This document shows positions 9,965-21,213 of a stretch of DNA of 64,000 nucleotides, piece after piece. The stretch covers positions 43,119,734 through 43,183,733 of the forward strand of contig JARZZO010000014.1 in NCBI GenBank assembly GCA_030544215.1. Reading direction: 5' to 3'. Made by a program: the position numbers and the translations under genes. This DNA is from Zantedeschia hybrid cultivar (lineage: Eukaryota; Streptophyta; Magnoliopsida; Alismatales; Araceae). The notes beneath the pieces were generated by a model. The model searched no databases. It saw only the letters and a list, made by a program, of their open reading frames with translations, and had not been told where the DNA came from. Positions within the stretch are counted from its first letter, which is position 1. Each line of letters begins with the position of its first letter.

Positions 9965-10801
9965 GGTAGAGTGCCTAAGCAGCCTGAAAGATATGTTGGA
10001 CATATCGATGATGGCAAGCCAAAAGTGCACTTAAATGAGGATGATGATCCTCAAACCTACCAAGAAGCCATGAATAGTCAAGAATCAGAGAAATGGCAAG
10101 AGACAATGAATTCTTAAATTCAGTCCATATATGCCAACCAAGTTTGGAACTTGGTTAATATGCCAGAAGGTATAGTACCTATTGGCAGTAAATGGATCTT
10201 TAAAAGAGAGATCGGGGCAGATGGACAGATTGACACATACAAGGTAAGGCTGGTAGCAAAAGGATATCGTCAAAGGCAAGGCATTGACTATGACGAAACC
10301 TTTTCTCCAGTTGCCATGATTAAGTCAATCAAAATACTTCTTGCTATCGCCGCATTCTATGACTATGAAATATGACAAATTGATGTGAAAACAACATTCC
10401 TTAACGGGAACCTTCAAGAAGAGGTGTATATGATACAACCTGAAGGATTCACTTCCAAAGAGCATTCAAGTAAGGTATGCAAGCTACAAAGATCCATTTA
10501 TGGATTAAAGCAGGCATCCCGAACTTGGAACTTAAGATTTGATGAAGCAATCAAATCTTATGACTTTATTAAGAATAAAGATGAACCTTGTGTATACAAA
10601 AAGACTAGTGGGAGCGCAGTTACTTTTTTAGTACTTTACGTTGATGACATTCTACTCATTGGGAATGATATAGGAATGTTGTCATCAGTAAAGACTTGGT
10701 TATCCAAAAACTTCTCCATGAAAGATTTGGGAGAAGCATCCTATATTCTGGGAATAAGAATCTATAGAGATAGGTCCAAAAGGATGCTTGGCTTATCCTA
10801 A
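9965..10801 (+). pseudogene. pol: B1 reverse transcriptase
   Basis: Same frame. Begins with the EDDDPQTYQEA linker and the copia RT opening (VPIGSKWIFK). The first catalytic Asp is at 10382-10384 (DVKTTFLNG), and the YVDD box at 10637-10648 is followed by ILLIGND. Broken by TAA near 10116, TGA at 10373-10375 (Trp in related copies) and TAA at 10799-10801 (Gln in B3). All catalytic residues survive. Confidence 0.92.
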
Positions 10802-11623
10802 TCTATGTACATAGATACCATAGTCAAAAGGTTTGGCATGGAAAATTCCAAAAGAGGACTTGTTCCTATGAGGCATGGAATTTATCTCTCTAAAGAAATG
10901 TCTCCCAAGACACCTGAAGAGAAAGCATACATGGATAGAGTTCCTTATGCCTCAGCAATAGGATCTATCATGTATGCAATGCTATGTACTAGGCCTGATG
11001 TGGCACACCCACTAAGTGTCACTAGTAGATATCAAGCCGATCCAGGTGAAGAACACTGGAAGGCGGTGAAATGTATCCTTAGATACTTAAGAAGGACTAA
11101 GGATCTATTTCTCGTCTATGGAGGAAATGACTTGGAACTTCGAGGGTTTACTGACTCGAGTTTCCAGTCGGATATGGATGATAGCAAATCCATGTCTGGA
11201 TTTGTGTTCATGTTAAATGGACGTGCAGTAAGTTGGAAAAGTTCCAAACAAGAAACAACTGCAGATTCGACGACCGAAGCAGAATACATTGCTGCAGCTG
11301 AAGCGGCCAAGGAGGCGGTTTGGATGAAGAAGTTCATCTCAGCACTTGGAGTAGTTCGAAGCATTTCAGATCTTGTTCCATTATTGTGTGACAACAATGG
11401 GGCAATAGCTCAAGCGAAAGAGCCAAGATCACATCAGAAGTCAAAGCACATTCTGAGACGATTTCATCTGATTCGTAAGATCATCGCCCGAGGAGATATA
11501 GTAGTTGAGAAAGTCTCATCTGAAGATAATGTAGCAGATCCCTTGATTAAGCCATTATCTCAAAACAATTTAGAACGTCACCTTAAGTCTATGGGACTTA
11601 GACACATGGGTGATTGGTTATAG
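10802..11623 (+). pseudogene. pol: B1 RNase H domain and pol end
   Basis: Open from 10802 to the natural stop at 11621-11623 after GDWL. RNase H catalytic acids are visible in GFTDSSF (Asp at 11153) and TTEAEY (Glu near 11276), with the later LLCDNNGAI motif. It degrades template RNA in hybrids during reverse transcription. The stop is four bases before the polypurine tract, as in A1, A2 and B3. Confidence 0.92.
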
Positions 11624-11626
11624 TCC

Positions 11627-11637
11627 AAGTGGGAGAA
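11627..11637 (+). other. B1 polypurine tract
   Basis: AAGTGGGAGAA directly abuts the 3' LTR start. The same tract is seen on the minus strand of B3 (62937-62947) and in altered form in B2 (43854-43864) and A2 (27442-27452). It primes plus-strand cDNA in this class. Confidence 0.85.
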
Positions 11638-13221
11638 TGATAGAATTGGGTGGCCTCAAATCCAATCATTGTACATTCTAGTTCAGATTATTAATAAAGG
11701 CAATCATTTCTTCATTTATAGTTCTTGCAAATTAACTATCGTAATGAAGGTCCGTAGACAAATGTATGGCATATTGAATCATGATGAGATCATGATAGTG
11801 AGATCAATATCCTAAGTCACTTGTCTTAAACAGTTCTCGATCATAGGATATTTGAGATGGACATTAAATATCTGATAAGATCGACACAAGTTATGTCTGC
11901 TCATGTGATGAGGGTGAATGATCTTACATTCACTCGTGTGGTGACACTAAGACAAACTTGTGGGTGCTCATTAGAGAATGAGTTCACTGAACAAACCCAA
12001 ATAAGAATTCCTGGATTGTAATTATACATATTAGTCAACCAAGGAATTCAATCGTTGCAGTAGCACAGTTGGTCCTTTGACCTGAGTCACCAACGATACC
12101 TTGTTTGTGGACCATTGTATCTTGATTCTCTGACTTGTGGACTTTAACCATTAAGCCCACGATAGTCGGTCTCTCAGATACAGTGGAAAGCTTGTAAAGG
12201 TAATTGAGTGAACAACAAGGGATCACTCACTCTTGGTATAAGACTGGAGAGAGAATGTCCTATAGATGTGTACACAGAAATCCCTAGCCAGGGTCAAATG
12301 AAAGAGATGTCTTTTTAGAAATTAACTGAGTACTGGAATCCATCTAAATAATGCGATAGAGGATTTGACTATAAAACCATACCCTTGCGTTATTGGGACA
12401 TTGGCTGAGTGAAGTATTTTATCTGTACGGTATCTGCAGACGGAAAGGTTCAATTAAAGGGAACAATATCCCTTATATCTTCTGGGATCATGAGGTAGTG
12501 TTTGGTGTTATTCATGATCAGAAGGCCAAGTGAATTAATCATCAGATGATAATCTACTTGTTTATTAAATTAATCATTTAACATATGATGTTTAAATGTT
12601 AATTAATAAATATTAAACTTTAGAATTAGTTCTAAGTTTAATGGGCCTGAAACCAGACTGATATATGGGCCTAGAGGGTCACACACATAAGAGTTCTCGT
12701 CAGACGGTGAGAGACGTTAAATTTCATGCTTATCTGGGTTTTTATGAAAAGCCGCAGGATAAACATGAAGATTTAATGGAGATTTATCAAAGGCCAAACT
12801 CTTGGATAATCATGAGGACTAATCCTTGTGCTTATCCTTATTTCTTATATAAGGAGGCCAAAGGGAGGGGTAAAAGAGGTTGGACGAATTTTACACCCCA
12901 GATTCTCTATCTCCTCTCTCTCTCTCCTTCTCTCTCTCTTGGAGTAGATCTGTCTCTCTCCGCGCATGGTGGATTTGAGATCTGGTCGGAGCACTCAAGT
13001 TGAGGAGGAAAACGCGTCTGCAGCGGGAGCTCGTGTGGATACCTCTAGAGATCGTGCGTGTGCGCGATTACCGAGTCGGAATCATCCACGGGAGATTCGA
13101 AACCCCGCAAAGGTGAAGAACCGTTCTTCCCGCGTCTATTTTATTGTCCGTTTTACGATCCCAGCAACCGATACATAGGAATCGATTTTATTTTCCACTA
13201 CGTTCTAGGCGATTCCTTACA
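11638..13221 (+). repeat. B1 3' LTR
   Basis: 1584 bp, TGATAGAATT to CCTTACA, followed by TSD TCCAC at 13222-13226. TATA box at 12846-12854. Differs from the 5' LTR by scattered substitutions, mostly transitions. Confidence 0.95.
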
Positions 13222-13226
13222 TCCAC

Positions 13227-13534
13227 AAGGCCATTAAATCTCTGGAGACCGAAGATATGATCGGATATTGCAAGGAGTTGCAAGTTCCATGAGTTGGGTG
13301 CTCTATGCTTGTTTTACAGCTTTCTTGTGCTACCCACAAGGTTGTAATGCAAGTCATTGAGATTCTAATCTCCATTAGGAGACTGTCGGCGTCTCCCGTT
13401 CTGTATAGCTGAGGGTTATACAGTCCGTCGAAAATTAGTGGGAGTTAAAACTTGATTGAAAAACCATGTCTTGTTTTAAATTTTAATAATTGAACATCTG
13501 CTAAATAGATTTTATTCCTCTCATGTAGAGAATT
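13227..13534 (+). other. A1 leader, part 2, with pre-gag hairpins
   Basis: Continuation of the A1 leader after B1. Contains a TTGTG-CTACC-CACAA hairpin (about 13325-13340), hairpin GGAGAC/GTCTCC (13378-13396), hairpin CTGTAT/ATACAG (13401-13423) and a CTCTCATGTAG acceptor-like site ten bases before the gag ATG. Confidence 0.75.
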
Positions 13535-16500
13535 ATGTCCTCAAATAATCGACTCCGTGGCATATTTGATGCCAATCTTTTGACTAGTCTGAACGACTCC
13601 AATTCACTCAGAAACCTAAAGAATGTCTTCAGATCTGAGCAGATTGACTATGTCCTTGGAGCTGTTCCTCTTGCTCAATCGACATTGGATGCCCTTGACG
13701 CAGAGATGATAGCTAACGATAAAAGATCGAAGGACAAAGATAAAGGAGTAGTAAAAGGTGACTGCTTCTACTGTAAGCAACATGGTCACTAGAAGAGGAA
13801 CTGCAAGGAGTTCCTCAGCGATATGATCGATATCAACTTGTCAGTTAGAGATTCCACATCTTGAGTATTAGATACCGGATGTGCTTCTCATAACTATCAT
13901 GATGTGTAGATGCTGACAAGTAAGCGCAAGCTGAGAAAAGGCGAGGTGGAACTGAGGCTAGGAAACGGCGCAAAAGTTGCGGCGATTGCTGTTAGGACAG
14001 TAAACCTCAGGCTTCCATCAGGAGATGCCTTATCATTATAAGATTGTTATTATGTTCCTAGCGTAATAAAGTATATCATATCAGTATCTTGTTTGGACAA
14101 GATAGGACATAGGTTGTCTATTGAGAATAAAAGTTGTTCGATTTATTATGGTAATAAATCGATAGCTTCGGCATCTTTAGTCAACGGACTATATCTCTTA
14201 GAAATTTCTTGTTATAATCTTCATATTGATAATGCTCTTAAAAAGAGCAAGAATTGTGTGAACCAAGCCTACATGTGGCATTGTAGACTTGGGCATATTG
14301 GTGAAAGTAGGTTGCAAAGGTTGCACAAGCATGATTATTTAAATGCATTCGATTATGAATCGTTTGCCACATGTGAATCTTGCCTTATGGGAAAGATGGC
14401 AAAATCTCCATTTACTAGACATGGAGAATGTGCCAAGGACATTTTGGAACTAATACATTCGGATGTATATGGTCCCATTTCCACTCAAGCCAAAGGTGGC
14501 TTCTCATACTTCATCACGTTCACCGACGACTTCTTAAGATTCGGCTATGTGTACTTAATGAAGTACAAGTCGGAAGGGTTCGAGAAGTTCAAGGAGTTCA
14601 AGAATGAGGTAGAGAAGCAGTTAGGAAAGAGTATTAAAGCTCTTCGATCAGATCGAGGAGGAGAATACTTGAGTACTAATTTCAGACAATTCTTAAAGGA
14701 TAATGGTATCCTTTCTCAGCTGACCCCTCCATATACATCACAGATGAATGGTGTATCAGAAAGGAGGAATCGCACCTTGTTGGACATGGTGCGATCCATG
14801 ATGAGCTTTTCAGGATTGCCAGCGTCCCTCTAGGGGTATGCTCTAGAGTCAGCAACATACCTACTGAACAGAGTACCCAGCAAGTCTGTGGCCTCTACTC
14901 CATATGAAATATGGAAAGGCAGGAAACCAGAATTTAAACATGTTAAAGTCTGGGGTTGTACTGTTCATGTGAAGAGGCATGATCCAGACAAGCTGGAATC
15001 ACGAACTAATAAATGTAGGTTTGTGGGATATCCAAAGGAAACCTTTGGATACTAATTTTACCATCCTGGTGAACAAAAGGTATTTGTCGCTAAGAAAGCT
15101 GTCTTCCTGGAAGAGGAATACCTTCTCCAGGAAGATACTGGGAGTAAAATAGTACTGGAGGAGGTTACAGATCCCCAAACAACTGTAATATCATCAGATG
15201 AGATATCAGTTCCTAAATCTGTTCAGGTACACACAGATGAGCCTCGTAGATCTGGGAGATTACTTAGACTACCCGAACGATATGTGGTACATATCGCTGA
15301 AGGTGAGTCTAAGATAGAATATAATGAGGATGATAATCTTAAAACCTACCAGGAGGCCATAAAAGGCCCAAAAGTTGGGAAATGGCGAGAAGCCATGAAC
15401 TCAGAAATCCAGTCCATGTACACCAACTAAGTTTGGAACTTGGAGGACTTGTCCGAGGGCATTGTATCCATCGGATGCAGGTGGATTTTTCAGAGAAAGA
15501 TCGGTGCTGATGGACGGATCGATACTTATAAGGCAAGGTTGGTGGCAAAGGGATATCGTCAAAGGCAAAGAATTGACTATGACGAGACTTTCTCACCAGT
15601 TGCCATGATAAAGTCGATCAGAGTTCTACTCGCCATAGCTGCACAGTTCGATTACGAGATCTGGCAGATGGATGTGAAGACTGCCTTCCTCAATGGTAAC
15701 CTTGAGGAATATTATACAACCAGAATGTTTCACATCCAAAGAATCTCCAGATAAAGTATGCAAGCTTCAGAGGTGCATTTATGGACTGAAGCAGGCTTCC
15801 CGGAGCTGGAACATAAGATTTGACGAGGTTGTCAAGTCTTATGACTTCATTAAGAATGAAGATGAGCCTTATGTGTACAAGAAGATCAGTGGGAGCGCAG
15901 TCACCTTCCTTGTTCTTTATATAGACGACATACTACTCATTGGGAATGATGTAGCTATGATGTCATCGGTAAAGATCTGGTTGTCGAAAAATTTCTCTAT
16001 AAAGGATTTGGGAGAAGCATCCTACGTATTGGGAATACGGATCTATAGAGATAGATTAAAGAGGATGCTTGGAATGACCTAATCCTTGTACATATATACC
16101 ATAGTCAAAAGGTTTGGCCAGGAAAATTCAAAGAGAGGTCTCATACCGATGAGACATGGATTTAATATCTCAAAGGTGCAGTCTCCTAAGACTCCTAATG
16201 AGAGGGCATTCATGGATAGAGTATCCTATGCCTCTGCCATAGGATCTATCAATATGCCATGCTATGTACACGGCCTAATGTTGCATATGTTCTAAGTGTT
16301 CCAAGCAGATTTCATGCTGATCTAGGTGAAGAGCACTGGAAGACAGTGAAATGTATCCTTAAGTACTTAAGAAGAACTAAGGATTTGTTTCTAGTCTATG
16401 GAGGAGGTCACTTGAAACTGCGAGGCTTTACTGACTCGAGTTTCCAGTCAAATCCAGCTGATAGCAAGTCTACATCTGGATTTGTGTTCACATTAAACGG

Positions 16501-16903
16501 AGGCGCAGTGTGTTGGAAGAGTTCCAAGCAAGCAACCACTATAGATTCGACGACTGAAGCTGAGTACATCGCTGTAGCTAAAGCCGCCAAGGAAGTAGTG
16601 TGGTTGAAGAAATTCATCACCGACCTCGACGTAGTTCTCAGTATCTCTTAACCTGTTCCGCTGTTGTGCGACAACAATGGAGCTATTGCACAAGCGAAAG
16701 AGCGACGGTCTCATTAGAAATCGAAGCATACTCTGAGGCGCTTTCATCTTATCAGAGAGATCATATCCATATGAGATGTAGTGATGGAAAGAGTTCCCTC
16801 TGTCGACAATGTAGTAGATCTACTTACAAAGCCGTTGTCTCAAATTGTTTTTGAGCGTCACCTAGAGTCTATAGGCTTACTGTATAAAGGTGATTGGCTT
16901 TAG
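13535..16903 (+). pseudogene. A1 gag-pol polyprotein, decayed
   Basis: Copia polyprotein with the order gag fragment, zinc knuckle, protease, integrase, RT, RNase H. Gag is only about 76 residues before the knuckle (CFYCKQHGH from 13763), against about 247 in B1; A2 has the same deletion junction. DTG is at 13871-13879. Integrase motifs HSDVYGP, SDRGGEY and NGVSERRN lie in 14093-14833. The RT box is YIDD (15918-15929), a V to I change. RNase H runs to GDWL and the stop at 16901-16903. Damage: stops within the knuckle, before DTG, at 14831 and elsewhere, an 8 bp deletion near 15710 and a 1 bp deletion near 16252 that change frame. Confidence 0.9.
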
Positions 16904-16906
16904 TCC

Positions 16907-16917
16907 AAGTGGGACAT
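16907..16917 (+). other. A1 polypurine tract
   Basis: AAGTGGGACAT abuts the 3' LTR; compare AAGTGGGAGAT in A2 (minus strand). Confidence 0.75.
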
Positions 16918-18524
16918 TGTTAGTCGTAGGTGGCCTACAAGCCAATATGACTTTGTAATCTCGTTCATTTTATTAATATAATGGCAATATTTCATTATGT
17001 GTAAATTCGTATTATCGTCTCATAATGAAGTCCATGAATATGTGTGATAGTGATTAGATTATGATGAGATCATACTAGTGAGACTGATCGCTTAAACACA
17101 CATATTTTTAATGGTTCCTAGTCGGAGGATATCTGAGAAGGACATCGGATATCCAGATAGATTAGTACAAATTACTCCCACTCATAAGATGAGGGTGACT
17201 GATCTTATAGTCACTTGTGTGGAGACACTAAGGCGAATCTGTAGGTGCTCATTAGAGAATGAGTTCACTGAACTGATCTGACTGAATCGCTGGATGGTAC
17301 TGTACCTCACTGTCAACCAGCTTGATTCTATTGTCGCAGTTGCGTGGATGGTCCTTGGATCTGAGACACCAAGGACACCTTGTTGGTGGACTTATATGCT
17401 TTGACCTTGGTTTATGAATCTCTAACCACATGATTCTAAATAGCCAAGGATCGGATACAGCGGAATACCGTCGAAGGGAATTGTGTGTCAATAAGGAATC
17501 ATTCGCTCTCGGTATAATGAGAGAGAATACTCTGGGAAGGATGCGCGAAAGTCCCTGGCCAAGGCGGATGATAATATCGGGAAAGGAGTTTTATGATATT
17601 CATCAGCGGCATCCAATCCAAGTGAGTTGACCGGTTAGGGTTTGACTATACACCATACCCTGAGTCGACTCGAGAGCATTGCACGAATGAAGGATTATAT
17701 CCACGCGGTAACTGTCGGCGGAAAGGTTCTAAGAGTGGGTTACATAACCCCGATACCTTCCGGGTTCACGCGGTGTTGCTTGGCACCCAACGTGATCGGA
17801 GGCCCGATCGAATTCGATGTTCGACATTGATTCGATTGATTAATTAATTAATATGGGTTATTAATTGATTAATCAGGCCAGTGAGGAGTCACTGGGCTTA
17901 TTGGGCCATTAACTGGACTAGTTATTGGTCCTAGAGGGTCACACGCAAATGATTATCAAGGTGATAGATAAATAAGTGGGTTTTTTGTTAACCGAGGGTT
18001 TTTTATGAAAAACTGTGCGGTTAGTATGAAATATAGCGAACGGGTTGAGCAGGCCAAGTTGCTGCTAACCCTAGCCGCCCCCTCCTCTCTTCCTCTCTCT
18101 CTGGCATCCCAGACATATCCGAATCCCCGGATCTACTCCGCCGCTTCTCCGACTCCCATTCGATGGGAAATCGTCCGCGCGTTGCGGCGATTGTTGCGGC
18201 GAAAGGTGGAAATTTCGTGGGCTGTGAAGAATGAGGAGTGTGAGGATTTCCGTCGCGAGGAGGATCGTTCGTGGGCTGTGAAAAACGAGGAGCGTGAGGA
18301 TATCCGTCGCGAGGAGGATCGCGTGGACTCCGCTAGAGGCCGGGCGCTTGCGCAGCTTGCAATGTCGCATCGACGGAACCGAATGGTTACGGATTTGAAT
18401 CCGCACACAGTAAGATTTGATAATCCGATTATAGTGAATTTAGATTTTTCGAAACGGGAACGGATCTCTATTTTGTTTTTATTTCCATTGCGCTGGAGAT
18501 CTGGAGAAATGAGAGAATCCAACA
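16918..18524 (+). repeat. A1 3' LTR
   Basis: 1607 bp, starts TGTTAGTCGTAGG, ends AATCCAACA. Carries the U3 dyad GTGACT/AGTCAC (17195-17214). The position homologous to the A3 TATA box (17981-17990) reads TTTTTTGTTA, so the TATA is lost. Contains a tandem 54 bp duplication (18216-18323). Confidence 0.93.
18216..18323 (+). repeat. 54 bp tandem duplication inside A1 3' LTR
   Basis: Two 54 bp copies, 18216-18269 and 18270-18323, each starting CGTGGGCTGTGAA and ending GGAGGATCG. The 5' LTR, A2 and A3 have one copy, so the duplication arose in this LTR (or in the RNA that made it). Confidence 0.85.
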
Positions 18525-18882
18525 CCAGAGACTCCGCTCCGACTCCCGCCTGCTTTGTCTTCCCATTAGATGGGAATCTGAATCCGCATGTCGTAGGGGA
18601 TTATGTGTAGCCAGACGGGATCTGCAGACGTTGCAGCCAGCGAGGAAGTGAGGACGATCCATTGAGAGCTGAGAGGAAGATCGCATGGATATTATTGAAG
18701 GTCGGGCACCTACGCGGCTTGCGGCATCACATCGACGGAACCGGATGAACGAGGATTCGAATCCGCGCAAGGTAAATCCGATTTACCGTTTAAGGTTTTT
18801 GTGGATAGAAACAGGACGGATCCGATCCCGATTTAATTTTATCCGCTGCGTTTTGCTCCAATCCGACACAGCGAACCCTACA
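18525..18882 (+). repeat. Right-hand fragment of a C-type copia LTR (C2)
   Basis: Resembles the reverse complement of solo LTR C1 (55576-57145), including the stretch ending GACACAGCGA and a CA-type terminus (CCCTACA). The left part is absent because A1 is inserted in it. Diverged, with local differences. The next five bases (CGTAG) would be its TSD; the other copy would lie left of the window. Confidence 0.65.
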
Positions 18883-19827
18883 CGTAGGTGTGCCAAGTGT
18901 CAACTCCATGCTGACAAAATTCACTCCCCTGCATGTTTGCTCCATCCTCTATCCTCCCTATGGCCTTTCTCCATGTGGGCATTTGATATCATTGGTCCCC
19001 TTGGTGGTGCCAACTCCTCGATCAAATAAAAATGTTTCATACTCACATCGACAAAGTACTTCACCAGATGGGCAGAAGCTGAAGCCTACGTAGAAATCAA
19101 AGCATCAATAGTTCGCAAGTTCATCATGAAGAACATCATCACTAGATTCGGGATTCCAAGTACCATTGTCACCGACAATGGACCTTAATTCATTGTGCAA
19201 GACTAAAAGATCTCTGCAACAAGTATAACATTACATTGCATCATTCTTCTCCATTTTATCCACAAGGCAATGGCCAAGCAGAGGCCACTAATAAAACCTT
19301 AATCAAAGAAAATGTATGAGTCTACTAAATATGCAGACTTTTCAGAAAAGCTGGTTGAGGCACTATGGGCCTACCGAACTTCAATCCGCACTCCCACTGA
19401 GCAAACCCCCTATTCCTTGACATTTGAAATAGTGGTAGTTCTATATGAGATCTTCATTCCATCGTTAAGGGTACAATTGAACAAGGAGTTTTCCATTGAT
19501 GAGCATCGTTGTGCACTCCTTGCTCAACTGGAACTCTTAGATGAGAAAAGATGGGCAGCTGCTAATCGCACTCGAGTGTATCAGAATAGAGTCGCACAAT
19601 TCTATCAAAAGATGGTTATTAAAAGGAAGTTCAAAAGTGGTGATATGGTGGTAAAAAGATTTTTTGCAAAACCTAGTGGTCCTCGCTCTAAACTCCAACC
19701 CAACTGGGAGGGTCCGTATGTCATAACAAATGCTTTTCTTGGTAATGCTTATAGGCTGGTTAATGCAGAAGGTCAGGAGTTGTCTTACCCTTGGAATGGT
19801 CTGTACCTTAAGAACTACTATCCTTAG
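18883..19827 (+). pseudogene. Ty3/gypsy integrase (C-terminal part of pol), decayed
   Basis: Opens within the zinc-binding region (CAKCQLHADKIHSPA), then the catalytic core: WAFDIIGPLGG (first Asp), FGIPSTIVTDNGP (second Asp) and a frame-shifted NGQAEATNK (Glu). From 19312 a clean 171-codon stretch covers EALWAYRTS, PSLRV and the C-terminal GPRSKLQPNWEGPYVI module, ending at TAG 19825-19827. The order RT before IN cannot be checked because everything upstream is cut off by the copia stack. At least two stops and two frameshifts lie before 19312. The C-terminal module resembles Tat-type elements; there is no chromodomain. Confidence 0.85.
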
Positions 19828-20925
19828 GTTAGGTGTGTCAAACGGCATGGTGCAAGGACCAGTGGGGTCGAAAAAGTTGAAGTCCAAAATTCCCTCTTTA
19901 GTCTTTAGTAGTCTAATTTAGAGGCATGATGCACACACCTACGCTTGGTTCTTGAATAACAAAAGATGTGAAATCCAAGGAATACTGACAGCCTGACTAA
20001 GAGTGTAAGGTGCAACCTATTCTTTCCTTCTCGATTCATGATGTAGGAACCAGGCTTAGGATAGACTACTAAAAATACCCGCCGTCCTAGTAGGCGGCCG
20101 TAAAAAGAAAAAGGGAAAAATCAAATACCCGCCCCAAAGCAAAAGCAAAAAGGCAAAAGCCAAAGCGAAAGAAAAAGGCCACAAAGTCAAATGTCAAACA
20201 AAAAAGGCTAGAATCCAAAATAAAAAGGGCGCAAAACCAAAGTAGAAAAATCCTCGCAAAGTGAAAATGATTGAACCCCAATAGAAAATAGGATAAAGGA
20301 AGGATGTCTTCCTAGGTCTCTAGAACCCTCTCGTGAGCTTTCTAAATCATTTTTTCCCTTCTCTCTCAGAGGCGTACTCCAAATTTAAGAAACGGCCTAA
20401 GTTGACTAAGGGTCAGATCATCGGATGGGATCATAAATGCAAGCACAATAAAAGCACTGTAACTATAGACTAGGTTTTTAAGATAACTCTAGACTAGGGA
20501 ATTAAGATAACTCTAGACTAGAGTTATCAAACTAGCTTCGGGCTTAGGTCAATGCAAGCGGTTTACCAGTCAGTACGACGACGTTAATTCTGGGTTAGCG
20601 TCGCGCGATTGACCAGTAGGGTTCCAGGATAATCTATTATGTACTATCTTGGTTGTAAGGAAAGATACCCAGGTCGGGCAAATCACTTACTATTAGTAGA
20701 TTTTTAGCTAGAACTTGTTGGTCGGATGCAGCTGGGAACCAAAGCATGGCATGGCAGTTTGCCATCAGTATAAGTCATAGCTGAGCGAGGTTTAGACGAG
20801 GATCACTAGTGGCCCAAATCAACCTTGATGTGCGTTGAGGATGCTTGGGAAGTCATGGATATTATAGGAGTAGACTCCCTTCTGTCTACGTGTCTTTGTC
20901 TGAAGGGGCTAGCCGGACTACGATA
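19828..20925 (+). other. Post-pol region of G1, no gene seen
   Basis: Holds an A/G-rich low-complexity stretch (about 20095-20285, repeats around GCAAAAGCAAAAAGG) and a near-perfect palindrome at 20506-20528 with 11 bp arms. Otherwise no coding signal. Confidence 0.6.
20095..20285 (+). repeat. A/G-rich low-complexity stretch
   Basis: Runs of AAAAG, CAAAAG and CAAAGC. Short open frames here reflect composition only. Confidence 0.65.
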
Positions 20926-21213
20926 TATATTTCAAAATAAAAAAAATGAATATTTCAAAATCACAAAAAAATGCATTCAAAACAAAAAATTGGATATTTC
21001 AAAACACAAAAAATAGATATTTCAAAATTAAAAAAAAATTGATATTTCAAAACAAAAAAAATAGATATTCAAAATAAAAAATGGATATTTTAAAATCCAA
21101 AAGAATTGAATATGTCAAAACCCAATTTTTTTTAATATTTCAAAATTATAAAAAAATGGATATTTCAAAATAAAAAAATAGATATTTCATAATCACAAAA
21201 AAATTGAATATGT
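20926..21213 (+). repeat. A-rich tandem array, ~27 bp degenerate unit
   Basis: About ten to twelve copies of a unit like GATATTTCAAAATMAAAAAA, with indels in the A runs. Ends with the abrupt change to TTGAAAATTCTG near 21214. Not found elsewhere in the window. Confidence 0.8.

Larger units (their letters stand above)
3551..13221 (+). mobile_element. Complete Ty1/copia element B1
   Basis: A 9671 bp element with two 1584 bp LTRs (3551-5134 and 11638-13221), a PBS, a 2.56 kb leader, gag-pol and a polypurine tract. It is flanked by the 5 bp TSD TCCAC (3546-3550 and 13222-13226). The LTRs begin TGATAGAATTGGG and end CCTTACA (CCTTATA in the 5' copy). In the first ~310 bp I counted about six LTR mismatches, so it is fairly young. 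The gag-pol reading frame is uninterrupted by indels but carries about six stop codons. Long LTRs and leader resemble the Angela/BARE lineage; that placement is inference. Confidence 0.95.
1..18524 (+). mobile_element. Ty1/copia element A1, left end outside window, interrupted by B1
   Basis: A copia element whose parts run in order: partial 5' LTR (1-984), initiator-Met PBS (986-1001), leader, gag-pol (13535-16903), polypurine tract and 3' LTR (16918-18524). Copia element B1 plus one TSD copy (3551-13226) interrupts the leader. The flanks rejoin exactly, because the sequence before 3551 and after 13226 is contiguous in the related element A3 near 60545-60580. The first ~285 bp of the 5' LTR are missing, judged by aligning position 1 with 17203. 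The 3' flank (CCAGA, 18525-18529) would be the second TSD copy. A1 appears inserted in a C-type copia LTR. Its domain order PR-IN-RT-RH is that of copia. Its ORFs are heavily broken. Confidence 0.9.

Noticed and set aside
18005..18610. 201-codon plus-strand frame in the A1 3' LTR
   Set aside because: Crosses the LTR end into C2 and is created partly by the local 54 bp duplication.
19312..19827. Possible host gene of 171 codons
   Set aside because: It is the gypsy integrase C-terminal part (EALWAYRTS, NWEGPYVI).
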